A stretch of DNA of 7,541 nt from DATNPH01 sp036703315 (lineage in GTDB: Bacteria; Cyanobacteriota; Cyanobacteriia; Cyanobacteriales; Coleofasciculaceae): assembly GCA_036703315.1 (NCBI GenBank), contig DATNPH010000043.1, positions 1-7,541 on the forward strand. Reading direction: 5' to 3'. The notes under the pieces are model-generated. The model was not told the DNA's origin, ran no database searches, and worked only from the letters and a program-made list of their open reading frames with translations. Made by a program: the position numbers and the translations under genes. This document shows, piece after piece, positions 1 to 5,900 of this stretch (within the stretch, counting starts at the first letter, position 1; every line of letters begins with the position of its first letter).

Positions 1-1
1 C

Positions 2-220
2 TCAAACAGCTTTGACACCTTTATAGCCCTACTGGCTGCTGATGGTTCCCCTATGGGAGAAAACGATGATGAGCCAGATGGCAGCACTAACTCTCGGCTG
101 GTTACTCGAATTACCACCTCAGGTAACTACATTATTCGTGTACGTGCCTCCGGTGGAACCAAGGCAAATGGTTCTTTTACCCTTAAAGTTACGCGCCAGC
201 CCCCTCAATCACAAAAGTGA
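2..220 (+). CDS. C-terminal end of a secreted protein with a PPC-type domain (partial)
   Basis: The frame is open from the left edge and ends at TGA 218-220, giving 72 visible residues. They run SFDTFIALLAADG, then an acidic loop (GENDDEPDGSTNSRL), then GNYIIRVRASGG and GSFTLKVT. This is the classic pattern of the bacterial pre-peptidase C-terminal (PPC) beta-sandwich: a 'D(T/P)xL.LL..DG' strand, an 'NDD' turn with 'SRL', a 'G.Y.IRV.S' strand and a final 'G.FTL.V' strand. Such domains sit at the C-terminus of exported proteases and other exoproteins, and are usually removed or used for secretion and adhesion. The rest of the protein lies outside the window, so its enzymatic class cannot be told. 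A short basic and proline-rich tail (RQPPQSQK) follows the domain. The family call is from pattern recognition, not a profile search. Confidence 0.75.
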   Translation, partial: SNSFDTFIALLAADGSPMGENDDEPDGSTNSRLVTRITTSGNYIIRVRASGGTKANGSFTLKVTRQPPQSQK

Positions 221-290
221 TGATTTAGTACGCAGTAAACTAATTGTCTAATTTCATCCATCCACTTATTAATATTTAATACCAGTTATA

Positions 291-397
291 CCAATTGGGT
301 TTAAGAATGGCACAATTAATTAAAGCTCTTTGTCGAGTTGATTATCAGGGTTGTCAAGATGCCAAGAGTTGTCAAGATTGAGATTAATGAAGAAGCT
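291..397 (+). mobile_element. Solo end of the IS630-type element (107-bp remnant)
   Basis: From CCAATTGGGTTT at 291 to position 397 the sequence is identical, by direct reading, to the reverse complement of 2555-2661. That partner is the orfA-side end of the IS at 1838-2661. The dinucleotide TA precedes it at 289-290, as expected for IS630-type insertion. Identity stops abruptly at 398, and no matching left terminal repeat is seen before the HAF gene, so this is a truncated copy. Perfect identity suggests it is recent. Confidence 0.8.
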
Positions 398-493
398 CAG
401 GCAACCAGCATCAGGAATATAAGACTCGCAATCAAGAAACGTCGCATTAGTAATTCCGATGCGTCAAGAACTCAGACTTATTGTGTCATTTGA
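359..493 (+). pseudogene. Transposase N-terminal fragment fused to unrelated sequence
   Basis: ATG 359 opens a 44-codon frame beginning MPRVVKIEINEEA. This is the same N-terminus as the transposase in the IS at 1838-2661, which continues EEAETLKKLL. After residue 13 the frame runs into unrelated sequence (QATSIRNIRLAI...) and ends at TGA 491-493, just inside the 3' end of the opposing HAF gene. No Shine-Dalgarno is visible. It is best read as a decayed transposase start created by truncation of the IS, not as a working gene. Confidence 0.55.
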
Positions 494-1625
494 CAGGTGT
501 CAGGAGGAAGGCACGTTTTCGATGTGTAACTACCCCCCCCTTGCTTACTATTTGCCCATTGGCTATTATTTGTCCTCTATTGTTTATACCCTCAGCACTT
601 TGTAATACAAATCCAGACCTAGGAGGTATAAGCCTGTTCAGATTTTTGATTGAATTCTCGTCCCACAAGACCGCGAAACGAACCCCTTTATCAGTCTCTG
701 AGAAACCAACCACTTTGCCAGCATCATTTATGCCAAGGGCAGTACTTATGGTGAAGTTACCTCTATTAGTACCCAAGTTACCAAGAGTGCCTAGATCTTT
801 TATGTTGCCCTTTTCCCACAAGACAGCGTGATAAACTGGGCTGATCTTAAAGTTAGATTTGCCGACTACCTGGTCGGCATTGTTGATGTCATAGGCTAAG
901 CTTCCATTGTTGTTGTGATTGTATGGGCTGCCACCAAGAACTCCCAAATCTACCTTGTTGCCTTTATCCCACAAGACTGCGTGAACAACGTGCTGACTAT
1001 TTGTAGAGTAGCCGACCACTTTACCAGCATTGTTGATACCTTCGGCAACGCCGTACCCGCCACCAAGAGTGCCTAAGTCTATTTTGTTGCCCTTGTCCCA
1101 CAATACAGGCAATTGAGCCTGATTGAAATTAATTGCAGCTGAGCCGACTACCTGGTCGGCATTGTTGATGTCATAGGCTCTACTATCTGTAGCGTCAAGA
1201 GTTTCAAAATCTATAATGTTTCCCTTATTCCACAGGACAGCGTGGCGAGTGCTAGCGCTATTTCTAGTTTGTGAGGCGCCAACTACCTTACCTGCATTGT
1301 TGATGGCTTGGGCTGAACTCCCGCTATGAATAGTAAGAGCACCTAAATCTATCTTTTTGTCCTTGTTCCACAGAACAGCATGTGGTAAAATGCTAGCAAT
1401 AGTAGTTGTAGATGCGCCGACTACCTGTCCTGCCTCGTTGATGCTATAGGCAGTGCTTTCTGTGCCACCAAGAGTTCCCAATTCCTCAACTATATAAGGA
1501 AATTTCGTAGTAGTTGTAGCCGCTGACACAGAGCCTTCTAGTGTAGACCCGACTATGGCAATAACCATTGCTATTGCAATAAGCATTCCCCACATCAACC
1601 TTTTTTTTAATAAATGCCTAGCCAT
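486..1625 (-). CDS. Exported HAF-repeat protein
   Basis: A 379-residue protein with a signal peptide: a basic n-region (RHLLKKR, residues 3-9), a hydrophobic stretch at about 11-27, and a likely cleavage after VSA at residue 35. The mature part is seven tandem units of about 44-52 residues. Each carries 'INNAGxVVG' (starts near 62, 108, 153, 197, 247, 299 and 347), usually followed by 'HAVLWxKGN' and 'IDLGTLGG'. This is the HAF repeat pattern of probable extracellular bacterial proteins, in which repeats are thought to form beta-rich modules. No enzymatic function is established. The ATG is well supported by GAGGAGT at 1632-1638 (minus-strand sense), six bases upstream. The last unit is degenerate (INNRGQIIA). 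Oddities are an exact 37-bp internal duplication and a run of eight G (coding strand) at codons 362-365. The gene sits between two inverted IS630-type ends. The family call is strong; the role is unknown. Confidence 0.85.
   Translation of the reverse strand: MARHLLKKRLMWGMLIAIAMVIAIVGSTLEGSVSAATTTTKFPYIVEELGTLGGTESTAYSINEAGQVVGASTTTIASILPHAVLWNKDKKIDLGALTIHSGSSAQAINNAGKVVGASQTRNSASTRHAVLWNKGNIIDFETLDATDSRAYDINNADQVVGSAAINFNQAQLPVLWDKGNKIDLGTLGGGYGVAEGINNAGKVVGYSTNSQHVVHAVLWDKGNKVDLGVLGGSPYNHNNNGSLAYDINNADQVVGKSNFKISPVYHAVLWEKGNIKDLGTLGNLGTNRGNFTISTALGINDAGKVVGFSETDKGVRFAVLWDENSIKNLNRLIPPRSGFVLQSAEGINNRGQIIANGQIVSKGGVVTHRKRAFLLTPVK
861..897 (-). repeat. 37-bp exact direct repeat inside the HAF gene, copy 1
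   Basis: This stretch is identical to 1143-1179. It encodes the core of the fifth repeat unit (AYDINNADQVVG). The other units encode the same motif with synonymous or conservative changes, so the perfect match points to recent duplication or gene conversion between units three and five. Confidence 0.85.
1143..1179 (-). repeat. 37-bp exact direct repeat inside the HAF gene, copy 2
   Basis: Identical partner of 861-897, encoding AYDINNADQVVG of the third HAF unit. The two copies are 282 bp apart (a multiple of three), so recombination between them would remove two units without shifting the frame. Confidence 0.85.
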
Positions 1626-1837
1626 TGAGTAACTCCTCTAAGCCGTGTACTGATACAAAGTCCTCAGTGAGAACTTTAGCTATTACGCAAATAGTTACAG
1701 TATTTAATAACCCTTGACCATTACAGCCACACCAGTTTGATTAGATTCACTAACAGCGCTAGAGCCAGCGCTCCTCTAACTATCACTGGCTGACAGCACC
1801 AAAAATGAGCAGTCTTCTGAAACAGGTTAGGATAATA
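1626..1837. other. Upstream region of the HAF gene
   Basis: 212 bp between the HAF start and the IS end. It holds the HAF ribosome-binding site (1632-1638). It also holds a short hairpin-forming pair, AGCGCT at 1755-1760 and 1767-1772, separated by six bases. No convincing sigma-70 hexamer pair could be assigned. The IS lies about 210 bp upstream of the HAF ATG and could influence its expression. Confidence 0.4.
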
Positions 1838-2661
1838 CCAATTGGGTTTGAATTAGACACAAATAAGAGCAAAACTCTAAATCCCTGCTAGGGCTAGTGC
1901 CTCGATAATGAAAGTCCATCCTGTAACAGATGTAATGATTGTCTGATTTAAGTGTTGCAGTACCTTTCGCAATCCAAACCTTAGCTCATCCAAATTAGTA
2001 AACCACTCCCACTTGAGCAATTTTTTGATTTCTGACCACAACCTCTCAATCGGATTAACTTCTGGACAATGAGGCGGCTGAAATAGCAGAATTACGTTTT
2101 CAGGTAGGCTTAAGTCTAACCCTTGATGACAGCCCCCGTTATCTAACTGAATAATATGCATATCTTCAGGATGTGCTTGGGCAAATAATTCCAAAAACTT
2201 CTCGAAACATATCGTATTTGACTTTTATATCCAACAGAGCTTCTCTAGCCAAATTTTGACTTCTTTGTAACTGGTAAAGTCTTCTGGGGCAGATAATTCT
2301 ACTTTGAGACGTTCCACTGCCCACTGGGGAATTAATGGCTCCTTACCGGGACTAGAACCCACTTCTAACATCTTCGCTAGTCCCCCACTACGGTATTGAC
2401 TTAACCAGCGTTGCACAGTGCGGCGACCGCGACCGATGATGAGCGCTAGGTGTTCCACTGTTTCCACTTGTCGGATTTTGAGCAGGTAAAGTGCTTGTAC
2501 TCGCTCAAAGGTTCGTTTGTCTTTTTGCTGAACTAGCAGCTTTTTTAGAGTTTCAGCTTCTTCATTAATCTCAATCTTGACAACTCTTGGCATCTTGACA
2601 ACCCTGATAATCAACTCGACAAAGAGCTTTAATTAATTGTGCCATTCTTAAACCCAATTGG
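1838..2661 (-). mobile_element. IS630-family insertion sequence, internally deleted
   Basis: The ends are inverted repeats beginning CCAATTGGGTTT: 1838-1849 on the left, and the complement of 2650-2661 on the right. TA lies outside both ends (1836-1837 and 2662-2663), matching the TA target duplication of the IS630/Tc1-mariner group. The element is 824 bp, shorter than the roughly 1.1 kb usual for the family. It holds one transposase frame on the minus strand that lacks its middle part. The outermost 107 bp on the right are duplicated, inverted, at 291-397. It is probably unable to move alone but could be mobilised by an intact relative. Confidence 0.85.
1877..2614 (-). pseudogene. IS630-family transposase, broken: in-frame stop and missing catalytic centre
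   Basis: Two blocks lie in one frame. The N-terminal block (2614 down to 2228, 129 codons) holds a helix-turn-helix region: RTFERVQALYLLK, then VEHLALIIGRGRRTVQRWLSQY and a GLAKMLE segment, as in IS630-type DNA-binding domains. The probable natural start is the second ATG (2593, MPRVVKIEIN). After EKLCWI comes TAA at 2225-2227. The same frame then continues through SNTICFEKFLELF to the C-terminal block, with the second catalytic Asp (IIQLDNGG) and the catalytic Glu (CPEVNPIERLW). The central section that normally holds the first catalytic Asp (a 'DE.RFG'-like motif) is absent, about 100 residues short by comparison with the family. The pattern is an internal deletion with a stop at or near the junction. 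No active DDE transposase can be made from it. Confidence 0.85.
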
Positions 2662-2745
2662 TATTAAACTCTCAGATAATTGACACTTTCAGTTTTCTAA
2701 GATGAGAACTCAGTTTGAGTCAAGTATTGCTGAGTAGGTAGACAA

Positions 2746-3120
2746 CTATTCTGTTAAAATTCCCTCTTTCATATAACTCAACAGCCAATTTGCAGCTGTG
2801 GCTCGACGAGTTTGACGTGGACCAAATTCGCCTATTTTGTAGCCCTTGAAACCCAATTGCTCTTTCAACATCTGTTTATTTTCTGAGGGGATAGAGCGGG
2901 TAAGTTTGACAGTGGCAGGGCGACTCTCGATAAAGTTTGGTGGCTCAGGATATTCCTCTTTCCATTCTGGAGAGACTTTGGTAACATCCCACTTTTGATC
3001 AACTGAATCATAGCGGTAGCCTAGACAGTACCAGACTAGCCTGTTCACTGTATCGTCATCAATTTCTTCCTGCAAAATTGCCCAAATAGTTTCGGTATTC
3101 AGCGGTGGTAGAGCAGTCAT
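2746..3120 (-). CDS. DUF1823 family protein
   Basis: A 124-residue soluble protein starting MTALPPLNTETIWAILQEEIDDDTVNRLVWYCLGYRYD. The ending is rich in a pattern I recognise from a cyanobacterial protein of unknown function (DUF1823): ESRPATVKLTRSIP, then ENKQMLKEQLGFKGYKIGEFGPRQTRRATAANWLL. It has no signal peptide or membrane segment, and the length is that of the whole family, so it seems intact. No clear Shine-Dalgarno precedes the ATG, which is common in cyanobacteria. It diverges from the universal stress protein gene across 392 bp. Its 3' end lies about 80 bp from the IS, which may have inserted in its downstream flank. Family recognition is from memory and its function is not known. 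Confidence 0.85.
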   Translation of the reverse strand: MTALPPLNTETIWAILQEEIDDDTVNRLVWYCLGYRYDSVDQKWDVTKVSPEWKEEYPEPPNFIESRPATVKLTRSIPSENKQMLKEQLGFKGYKIGEFGPRQTRRATAANWLLSYMKEGILTE

Positions 3121-3171
3121 AACGAGTTATTATTTTTGTATTTCTAGTTTTCAGAAAATATCACGAGTAGG

Positions 3172-3185
3172 ATGGACACTTCCAT
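3172..3185. promoter_or_regulatory. Short dyad ATGGA-N4-TCCAT, copy 1
   Basis: A perfect five-base inverted repeat with a four-base spacer, inside a longer imperfect direct repeat (GTAGG-ATGGA...TCCATTC) shared with 3403-3426. It lies 52 bp upstream of the DUF1823 ATG. It may be an operator half of the divergent region. Such short dyads also arise by chance, so support is weak. Confidence 0.3.
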
Positions 3186-3220
3186 TCCACTGATACTGAC
3201 TAAACGTACAGTACACTAAC

Positions 3221-3235
3221 GGCTGAAATTCAGCC
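3221..3235. promoter_or_regulatory. Perfect palindrome GGCTGAA-A-TTCAGCC
   Basis: A 7-1-7 inverted repeat without mismatch, in the divergent region between the DUF1823 and universal stress protein genes. Neither gene ends here, so a terminator role is unlikely. A protein-binding site or a small RNA hairpin fits better. There is no T-run after it. Confidence 0.35.
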
Positions 3236-3408
3236 TAATTCAACAGCAATAGTTTTTGTATTTATATTTGTACAACAAAGATTAATATTTATTAAAAAAA
3301 ATTACAGGCGAAGCGTTAAACAATATGTAGCATTTAGCTCTGCAAAATCGCGGTAGTATTCTAGCATAGGCATCACCAAGAGCATTTCCACCTGAGCTTT
3401 ATGTAGGG

Positions 3409-3424
3409 ATGGATTATATTCCAT
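3409..3424. promoter_or_regulatory. Short dyad ATGGA-N6-TCCAT, copy 2
   Basis: The same five-base arms as 3172-3185, here with a six-base spacer TTATAT. It is preceded by GTAGGG and followed by TC, like the first copy. It sits about 90 bp upstream of the universal stress protein GTG. The TATATT within could be part of a -10 element. Confidence 0.3.
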
Positions 3425-3454
3425 TCAAACTGATATTACAGGAGCATAAAGGTG

Positions 3455-3523
3455 ATGCTAAACCAAGCAATAGTGTTAAGTAACTTCACAATCAGTTTCG
3501 GAGGAAGAAACTGTGAAATATAG
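3455..3523 (+). CDS. Possible 22-aa leader ORF overlapping the universal stress protein start
   Basis: ATG 3455 runs 22 codons (MLNQAIVLSNFTISFGGRNC, then EI) to TAG 3521-3523. It ends 11 bases past the GTG of the stress gene at 3513, in another frame. AGGAG at 3440-3444 lies ten bases before the ATG, a usable if long spacing. The Shine-Dalgarno of the stress gene lies inside this mini-ORF, so its translation could couple to or mask that site. No known leader peptide is recognised, and a frame this short can occur by chance. Confidence 0.25.
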   Translation: MLNQAIVLSNFTISFGGRNCEI

Positions 3524-4034
3524 CAAAATTTTAGTAGCGCTTGACCGCTCACCTCACGCAGAAGTTGTATTTGAACAAGCTCTAGAGCTAGCGAAAAAAG
3601 AAGAAGCGTCCCTGATGCTGTTTCATTGCCTACCTTTTGAAAGTCCGGGAGTTGGGTATTATTCCGATATGTTTGGCAGAGAGCTAATCAACTTCTCTGG
3701 CGAGATGCATGCACAGTTGAGGAAAGAAAAAGAGGAAGCTCGTAAATGCCTTGCCAGCTATTGCCAGAAGGCAACAGCACAGGGAGTACCAACCGAATGG
3801 GATTTGAAAGTGGGAGATGCAGAACAGGCAATTCTGGATCTCGCAGGGGCTTGGGACGCAGATTTGGTGGTGCTAGGTCGTCGAGGTCGGCGAGGTTTGG
3901 CAGAGATTGTTCTAGGGAGTGTCAGCAATCACGTTGTTCATCATGTGAATTGCTCTGTTCTGGTCGTGCAAGGCATCAATAAAACTACGGATCAGATTTC
4001 TGTAGCGACGACTGAGGTAAAAAGCTATGAGTAG
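3513..4034 (+). CDS. Universal stress protein (UspA family, ATP-binding type)
   Basis: A 173-residue single-domain USP with an alpha/beta Rossmann-like fold. It begins KILVALDRSPHAEVVFEQAL, where D11 is the usual acidic residue after the first strand. Near the C-terminus it has the nucleotide-binding signature G-2x-G-9x-G-S: G122, G125, G135 and S136 in GRRGRRGLAEIVLGS. This is followed by the typical SVSNHVVHHVNCSVLVV strand. Retention of the whole signature predicts ATP binding, unlike UspA-type members. A Lys/Glu-rich helix lies at about 65-85. The tail beyond residue 155 is polar and probably disordered. The start is GTG, chosen because GGAGG at 3500-3504 sits eight bases before it and KILVALD is the canonical family N-terminus. 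It is cytosolic, and its role in stress signalling is inferred only from the family. Confidence 0.92.
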   Translation: MKYSKILVALDRSPHAEVVFEQALELAKKEEASLMLFHCLPFESPGVGYYSDMFGRELINFSGEMHAQLRKEKEEARKCLASYCQKATAQGVPTEWDLKVGDAEQAILDLAGAWDADLVVLGRRGRRGLAEIVLGSVSNHVVHHVNCSVLVVQGINKTTDQISVATTEVKSYE

Positions 4035-4170
4035 TCCAGTCTAGCGCCAACCTAACTTATGTGGGTCTTGAATCTGGGAACCCTACAGATTAAAGTCTTA
4101 GGCTATGTAGACAAAACTTGTGTTTGAAAGCTCTAAGGCTCACATTAGGACAAAATAGGGAAAATTTGCC

Positions 4171-4554
4171 ATGTTTAAACAGATTGCGACTGCAACGTTT
4201 ACTGCGCTAACTGCGATAACTCTTAGCTCAGTGCCTATTTATGCCCAGACAAGTTATCCCCAGACGCCAACTGATCCCACAGTTATCCTCGATCTGAATC
4301 GCGCCAAAAATTTAGCACGACAAGCTGCTGAAAACGCCAATGGTGGTCTAGGTAACTATCGCGCCGAAAGCTCTATGCATGGTCCTGCATCCGAGTCTAC
4401 CTATGTAGCCAATGCCAATGGAAGCTGGACATTTACCTTCAAAGGACGCAGACCTGACGAGTCTACTCCCTCTGTCGAGAGCGTAGTCACCGTTACTAAA
4501 GATAGCAATGTAACTGTAGACTACAACGGAGCTATCCGCTCAAGCGGTCAGTAA
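4171..4554 (+). CDS. Small exported protein of unknown function
   Basis: 127 residues. The first 25 form a clear Sec signal peptide: K3, a hydrophobic Ala/Thr/Ile/Leu core, and cleavage at IYA|QTSY. The mature chain of about 100 residues has no cysteine. It begins with a Pro/Thr-rich linker, then a helix-like NRAKNLARQAAENANGGL. A beta-type part follows, with 'YVANANGSWTFTFKGRRP', 'SVESVVTVTKDSNVTVDYNG' and a short tail. The pattern resembles small periplasmic, PepSY-like or unnamed cyanobacterial proteins, but I cannot place it in a family. AGGG at 4157-4160 is a weak ribosome-binding site ten bases before the ATG. It follows the stress gene after 136 bp, so separate transcription is likely. 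It converges on the TetR-fusion gene with only 38 bp between stops. Confidence 0.75.
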   Translation: MFKQIATATFTALTAITLSSVPIYAQTSYPQTPTDPTVILDLNRAKNLARQAAENANGGLGNYRAESSMHGPASESTYVANANGSWTFTFKGRRPDESTPSVESVVTVTKDSNVTVDYNGAIRSSGQ

Positions 4555-4592
4555 CTCTTTGTTAGGTGGTTACTTATTTCTGCCAGTATCCA

Positions 4593-5840
4593 CTAAGCTT
4601 TGTGATCAAGACGGAGAGCTCGTTCTAAAGCTGCTTTTTCTCTGGCTCTACGGGCATAAGGCTGTAATTGCGTAGAATCCCAACCACTAAGGATGCTCAA
4701 ATCCTCTAAATCAATTCCCTTGATCAACATCTCCACACACCATGTCTGGCGTGCCTGTAACAGTAATAGGGGTTGCCCTTCAGGGGTTAATAGCTCTGAA
4801 GTAAATTTCTGCCACGAAGCTTGTAACTCTTCTTCTGACATCGGCTGACCAGTATCACTGACAAACATAGCGGACTGATCATCTTTGCAGCTTTTCAGCC
4901 ATTGGCTCAAGGGGTTGCGAGTATAGGAGCCATAGCGTTTCCCCATAATCCACTGATTCACTGGCACTTGTCGAATAGCGCCTTGAGTTATTTGCAATAG
5001 GTGCTGGTGCTCGTCACTGATTTGGTGCGATCGCTCTAAGGCAACAACTTCTTGAGGAAGCAAACCGGCACCAAACAGGATGTAGGCAAGAGCATAATCT
5101 CGTAACCCCTGTTTTTTTGCTTGTTGCAGTATTGAGTGAACTAAAGAAGTCGGTAAATCAGCCACTTTGTGAGTAACTACGGCTTCAGCCCTCGACTCAG
5201 TTGGAATCAGGCTGACATCACTTGTTGAAGTTTGGGCTACTGGTGACACCCCACCGTGTAAGAACAACTCCACCAAACTCTCCAAAAAATCCTCGCGGTT
5301 CTCCCAAAGTTCGTGGAACTCACTGGTCAACTCAATGACTAAAAAGCCGAATAACATCACATTGAGCAAACTGGATAATTTGTCAGTAGGTATACGGGGA
5401 CATAACTGATCACGCTCAATTACTCTGACTAGATATCGAGCAACCTCGCAATTGGCTAGAGTTACGCCTCGTCCTAGTGCCCGACGATTTTCAATAGTGT
5501 ACCGACCGGCTTCACCCACTACAGAGCGCAGCAACTCTGGAATGGTTTCGAGAGCTTGTAGGCGATCGCGGGCGTAGTTTTTTAAAGCTTCATCCAGATG
5601 ATTAGTCTGATTAACTTGCTCTTGCAATACTTCACCCAACCGGGTAAACACAGCCGAATCTTCAATCACTGCCAAGAGCAATCCCTGCTTGTTGCCAAAC
5701 TGTCGGAACAGTGTAACTTCATTGACCTGCGCCAATTCAGCAATTTGTCGAGTTGTTGTCTCGGTGACCCCTTGAGAGGTAAACAACTCAAGCGCAGCAT
5801 TAATCAAGCGCTGTCGAGTTGAAGAATTTGTTCGAGACAT
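4593..5840 (-). CDS. TetR-family regulator fused to a degenerate tyrosine-recombinase-like domain
   Basis: A 415-residue protein, about twice the length of a usual TetR repressor. Residues 8-55 are a typical TetR helix-turn-helix (RQRLINAALELFTSQG, then TTTRQIAELAQVNEVTLFRQ and FGNKQGLL). Residues 60-195 are helical, as in TetR ligand and dimerisation domains. A polar linker spans 197-230. Residues 231-400 follow the tyrosine-recombinase catalytic order: GLRDYALAYILFGAGLLPQEVVAL (box I), IRQVPV near 289-294, MFVSDTGQPMS, then LLLLQARQTWCVEMLIKGIDLEDLSILSGW and PYARRA (box II). The box I arginine is Leu261 and the first box II histidine is Leu361. R364, W387 and Y395 remain, so recombination is unlikely and a DNA-binding or dimerisation role is more plausible. 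It is divergent from the desaturase gene and has a matching palindrome 12 bp before its ATG, which suggests autorepression. No Shine-Dalgarno is visible, so a short or leaderless mRNA is possible. The TetR part is certain; the C-terminal homology is a pattern judgement. Confidence 0.85.
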   Translation of the reverse strand: MSRTNSSTRQRLINAALELFTSQGVTETTTRQIAELAQVNEVTLFRQFGNKQGLLLAVIEDSAVFTRLGEVLQEQVNQTNHLDEALKNYARDRLQALETIPELLRSVVGEAGRYTIENRRALGRGVTLANCEVARYLVRVIERDQLCPRIPTDKLSSLLNVMLFGFLVIELTSEFHELWENREDFLESLVELFLHGGVSPVAQTSTSDVSLIPTESRAEAVVTHKVADLPTSLVHSILQQAKKQGLRDYALAYILFGAGLLPQEVVALERSHQISDEHQHLLQITQGAIRQVPVNQWIMGKRYGSYTRNPLSQWLKSCKDDQSAMFVSDTGQPMSEEELQASWQKFTSELLTPEGQPLLLLQARQTWCVEMLIKGIDLEDLSILSGWDSTQLQPYARRAREKAALERALRLDHKA

Positions 5841-5851
5841 TAGCTTAAAAA

Positions 5852-5868
5852 TGTAAGTGGTACTTGCA
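5852..5868. promoter_or_regulatory. Probable TetR operator A (near the regulator gene)
   Basis: TGTAAGT-GGT-ACTTGCA is a 7-3-7 inverted repeat with one mismatch between arms. It shares its right arm and nearly all of its left arm with operator B. It lies 12-28 bp upstream of the regulator's ATG, where a bound repressor would block that gene's own promoter or translation start. The binding protein is inferred from position and from the size and symmetry usual for TetR operators. Confidence 0.65.
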
Positions 5869-5900
5869 CTTTTGGTGCACGGTCGCTAAGCTGAGAGTAG

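Larger units (their letters stand above)
3121..3512. other. Divergent intergenic region, AT-rich
   Basis: 392 bp without a confident gene. It holds the promoters for the DUF1823 gene (leftwards) and the universal stress protein gene (rightwards). Visible content: two ATGGA...TCCAT dyads (3172-3185, 3409-3424), a perfect palindrome (3221-3235), a strongly AT-rich tract around 3245-3304 ending in a run of A, and a possible 22-codon mini-ORF at 3455-3523. No tRNA, riboswitch or convincing sigma-70 hexamer pair could be assigned. Confidence 0.6.

Noticed and set aside
42..251. A 69-codon frame on the plus strand
   Set aside because: It overlaps the PPC-domain frame in another phase. The PPC frame makes clear domain sense and this one does not.
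443..463. CGCAT...ATGCG hairpin downstream of the HAF gene as a terminator
   Set aside because: The stem is only 5 bp with an 11-base loop and a poor T-run.
475..500. CTTATTGTGTC near the HAF stop resembles the inner edge of the left IS end (CTTATTTGTGTC)
   Set aside because: The match is short, needs a gap and fails over the terminal CCAATTGG, so it does not prove a second end for the solo remnant.
481..831. A 116-codon frame on the plus strand
   Set aside because: It is antisense to the HAF gene and its composition is the mirror of the repeat codons.
2708..2720. ACTCA-GTT-TGAGT as a terminator for the DUF1823 gene
   Set aside because: The stem is 5 bp, AT-containing, with a three-base loop and no T-run on the minus strand.
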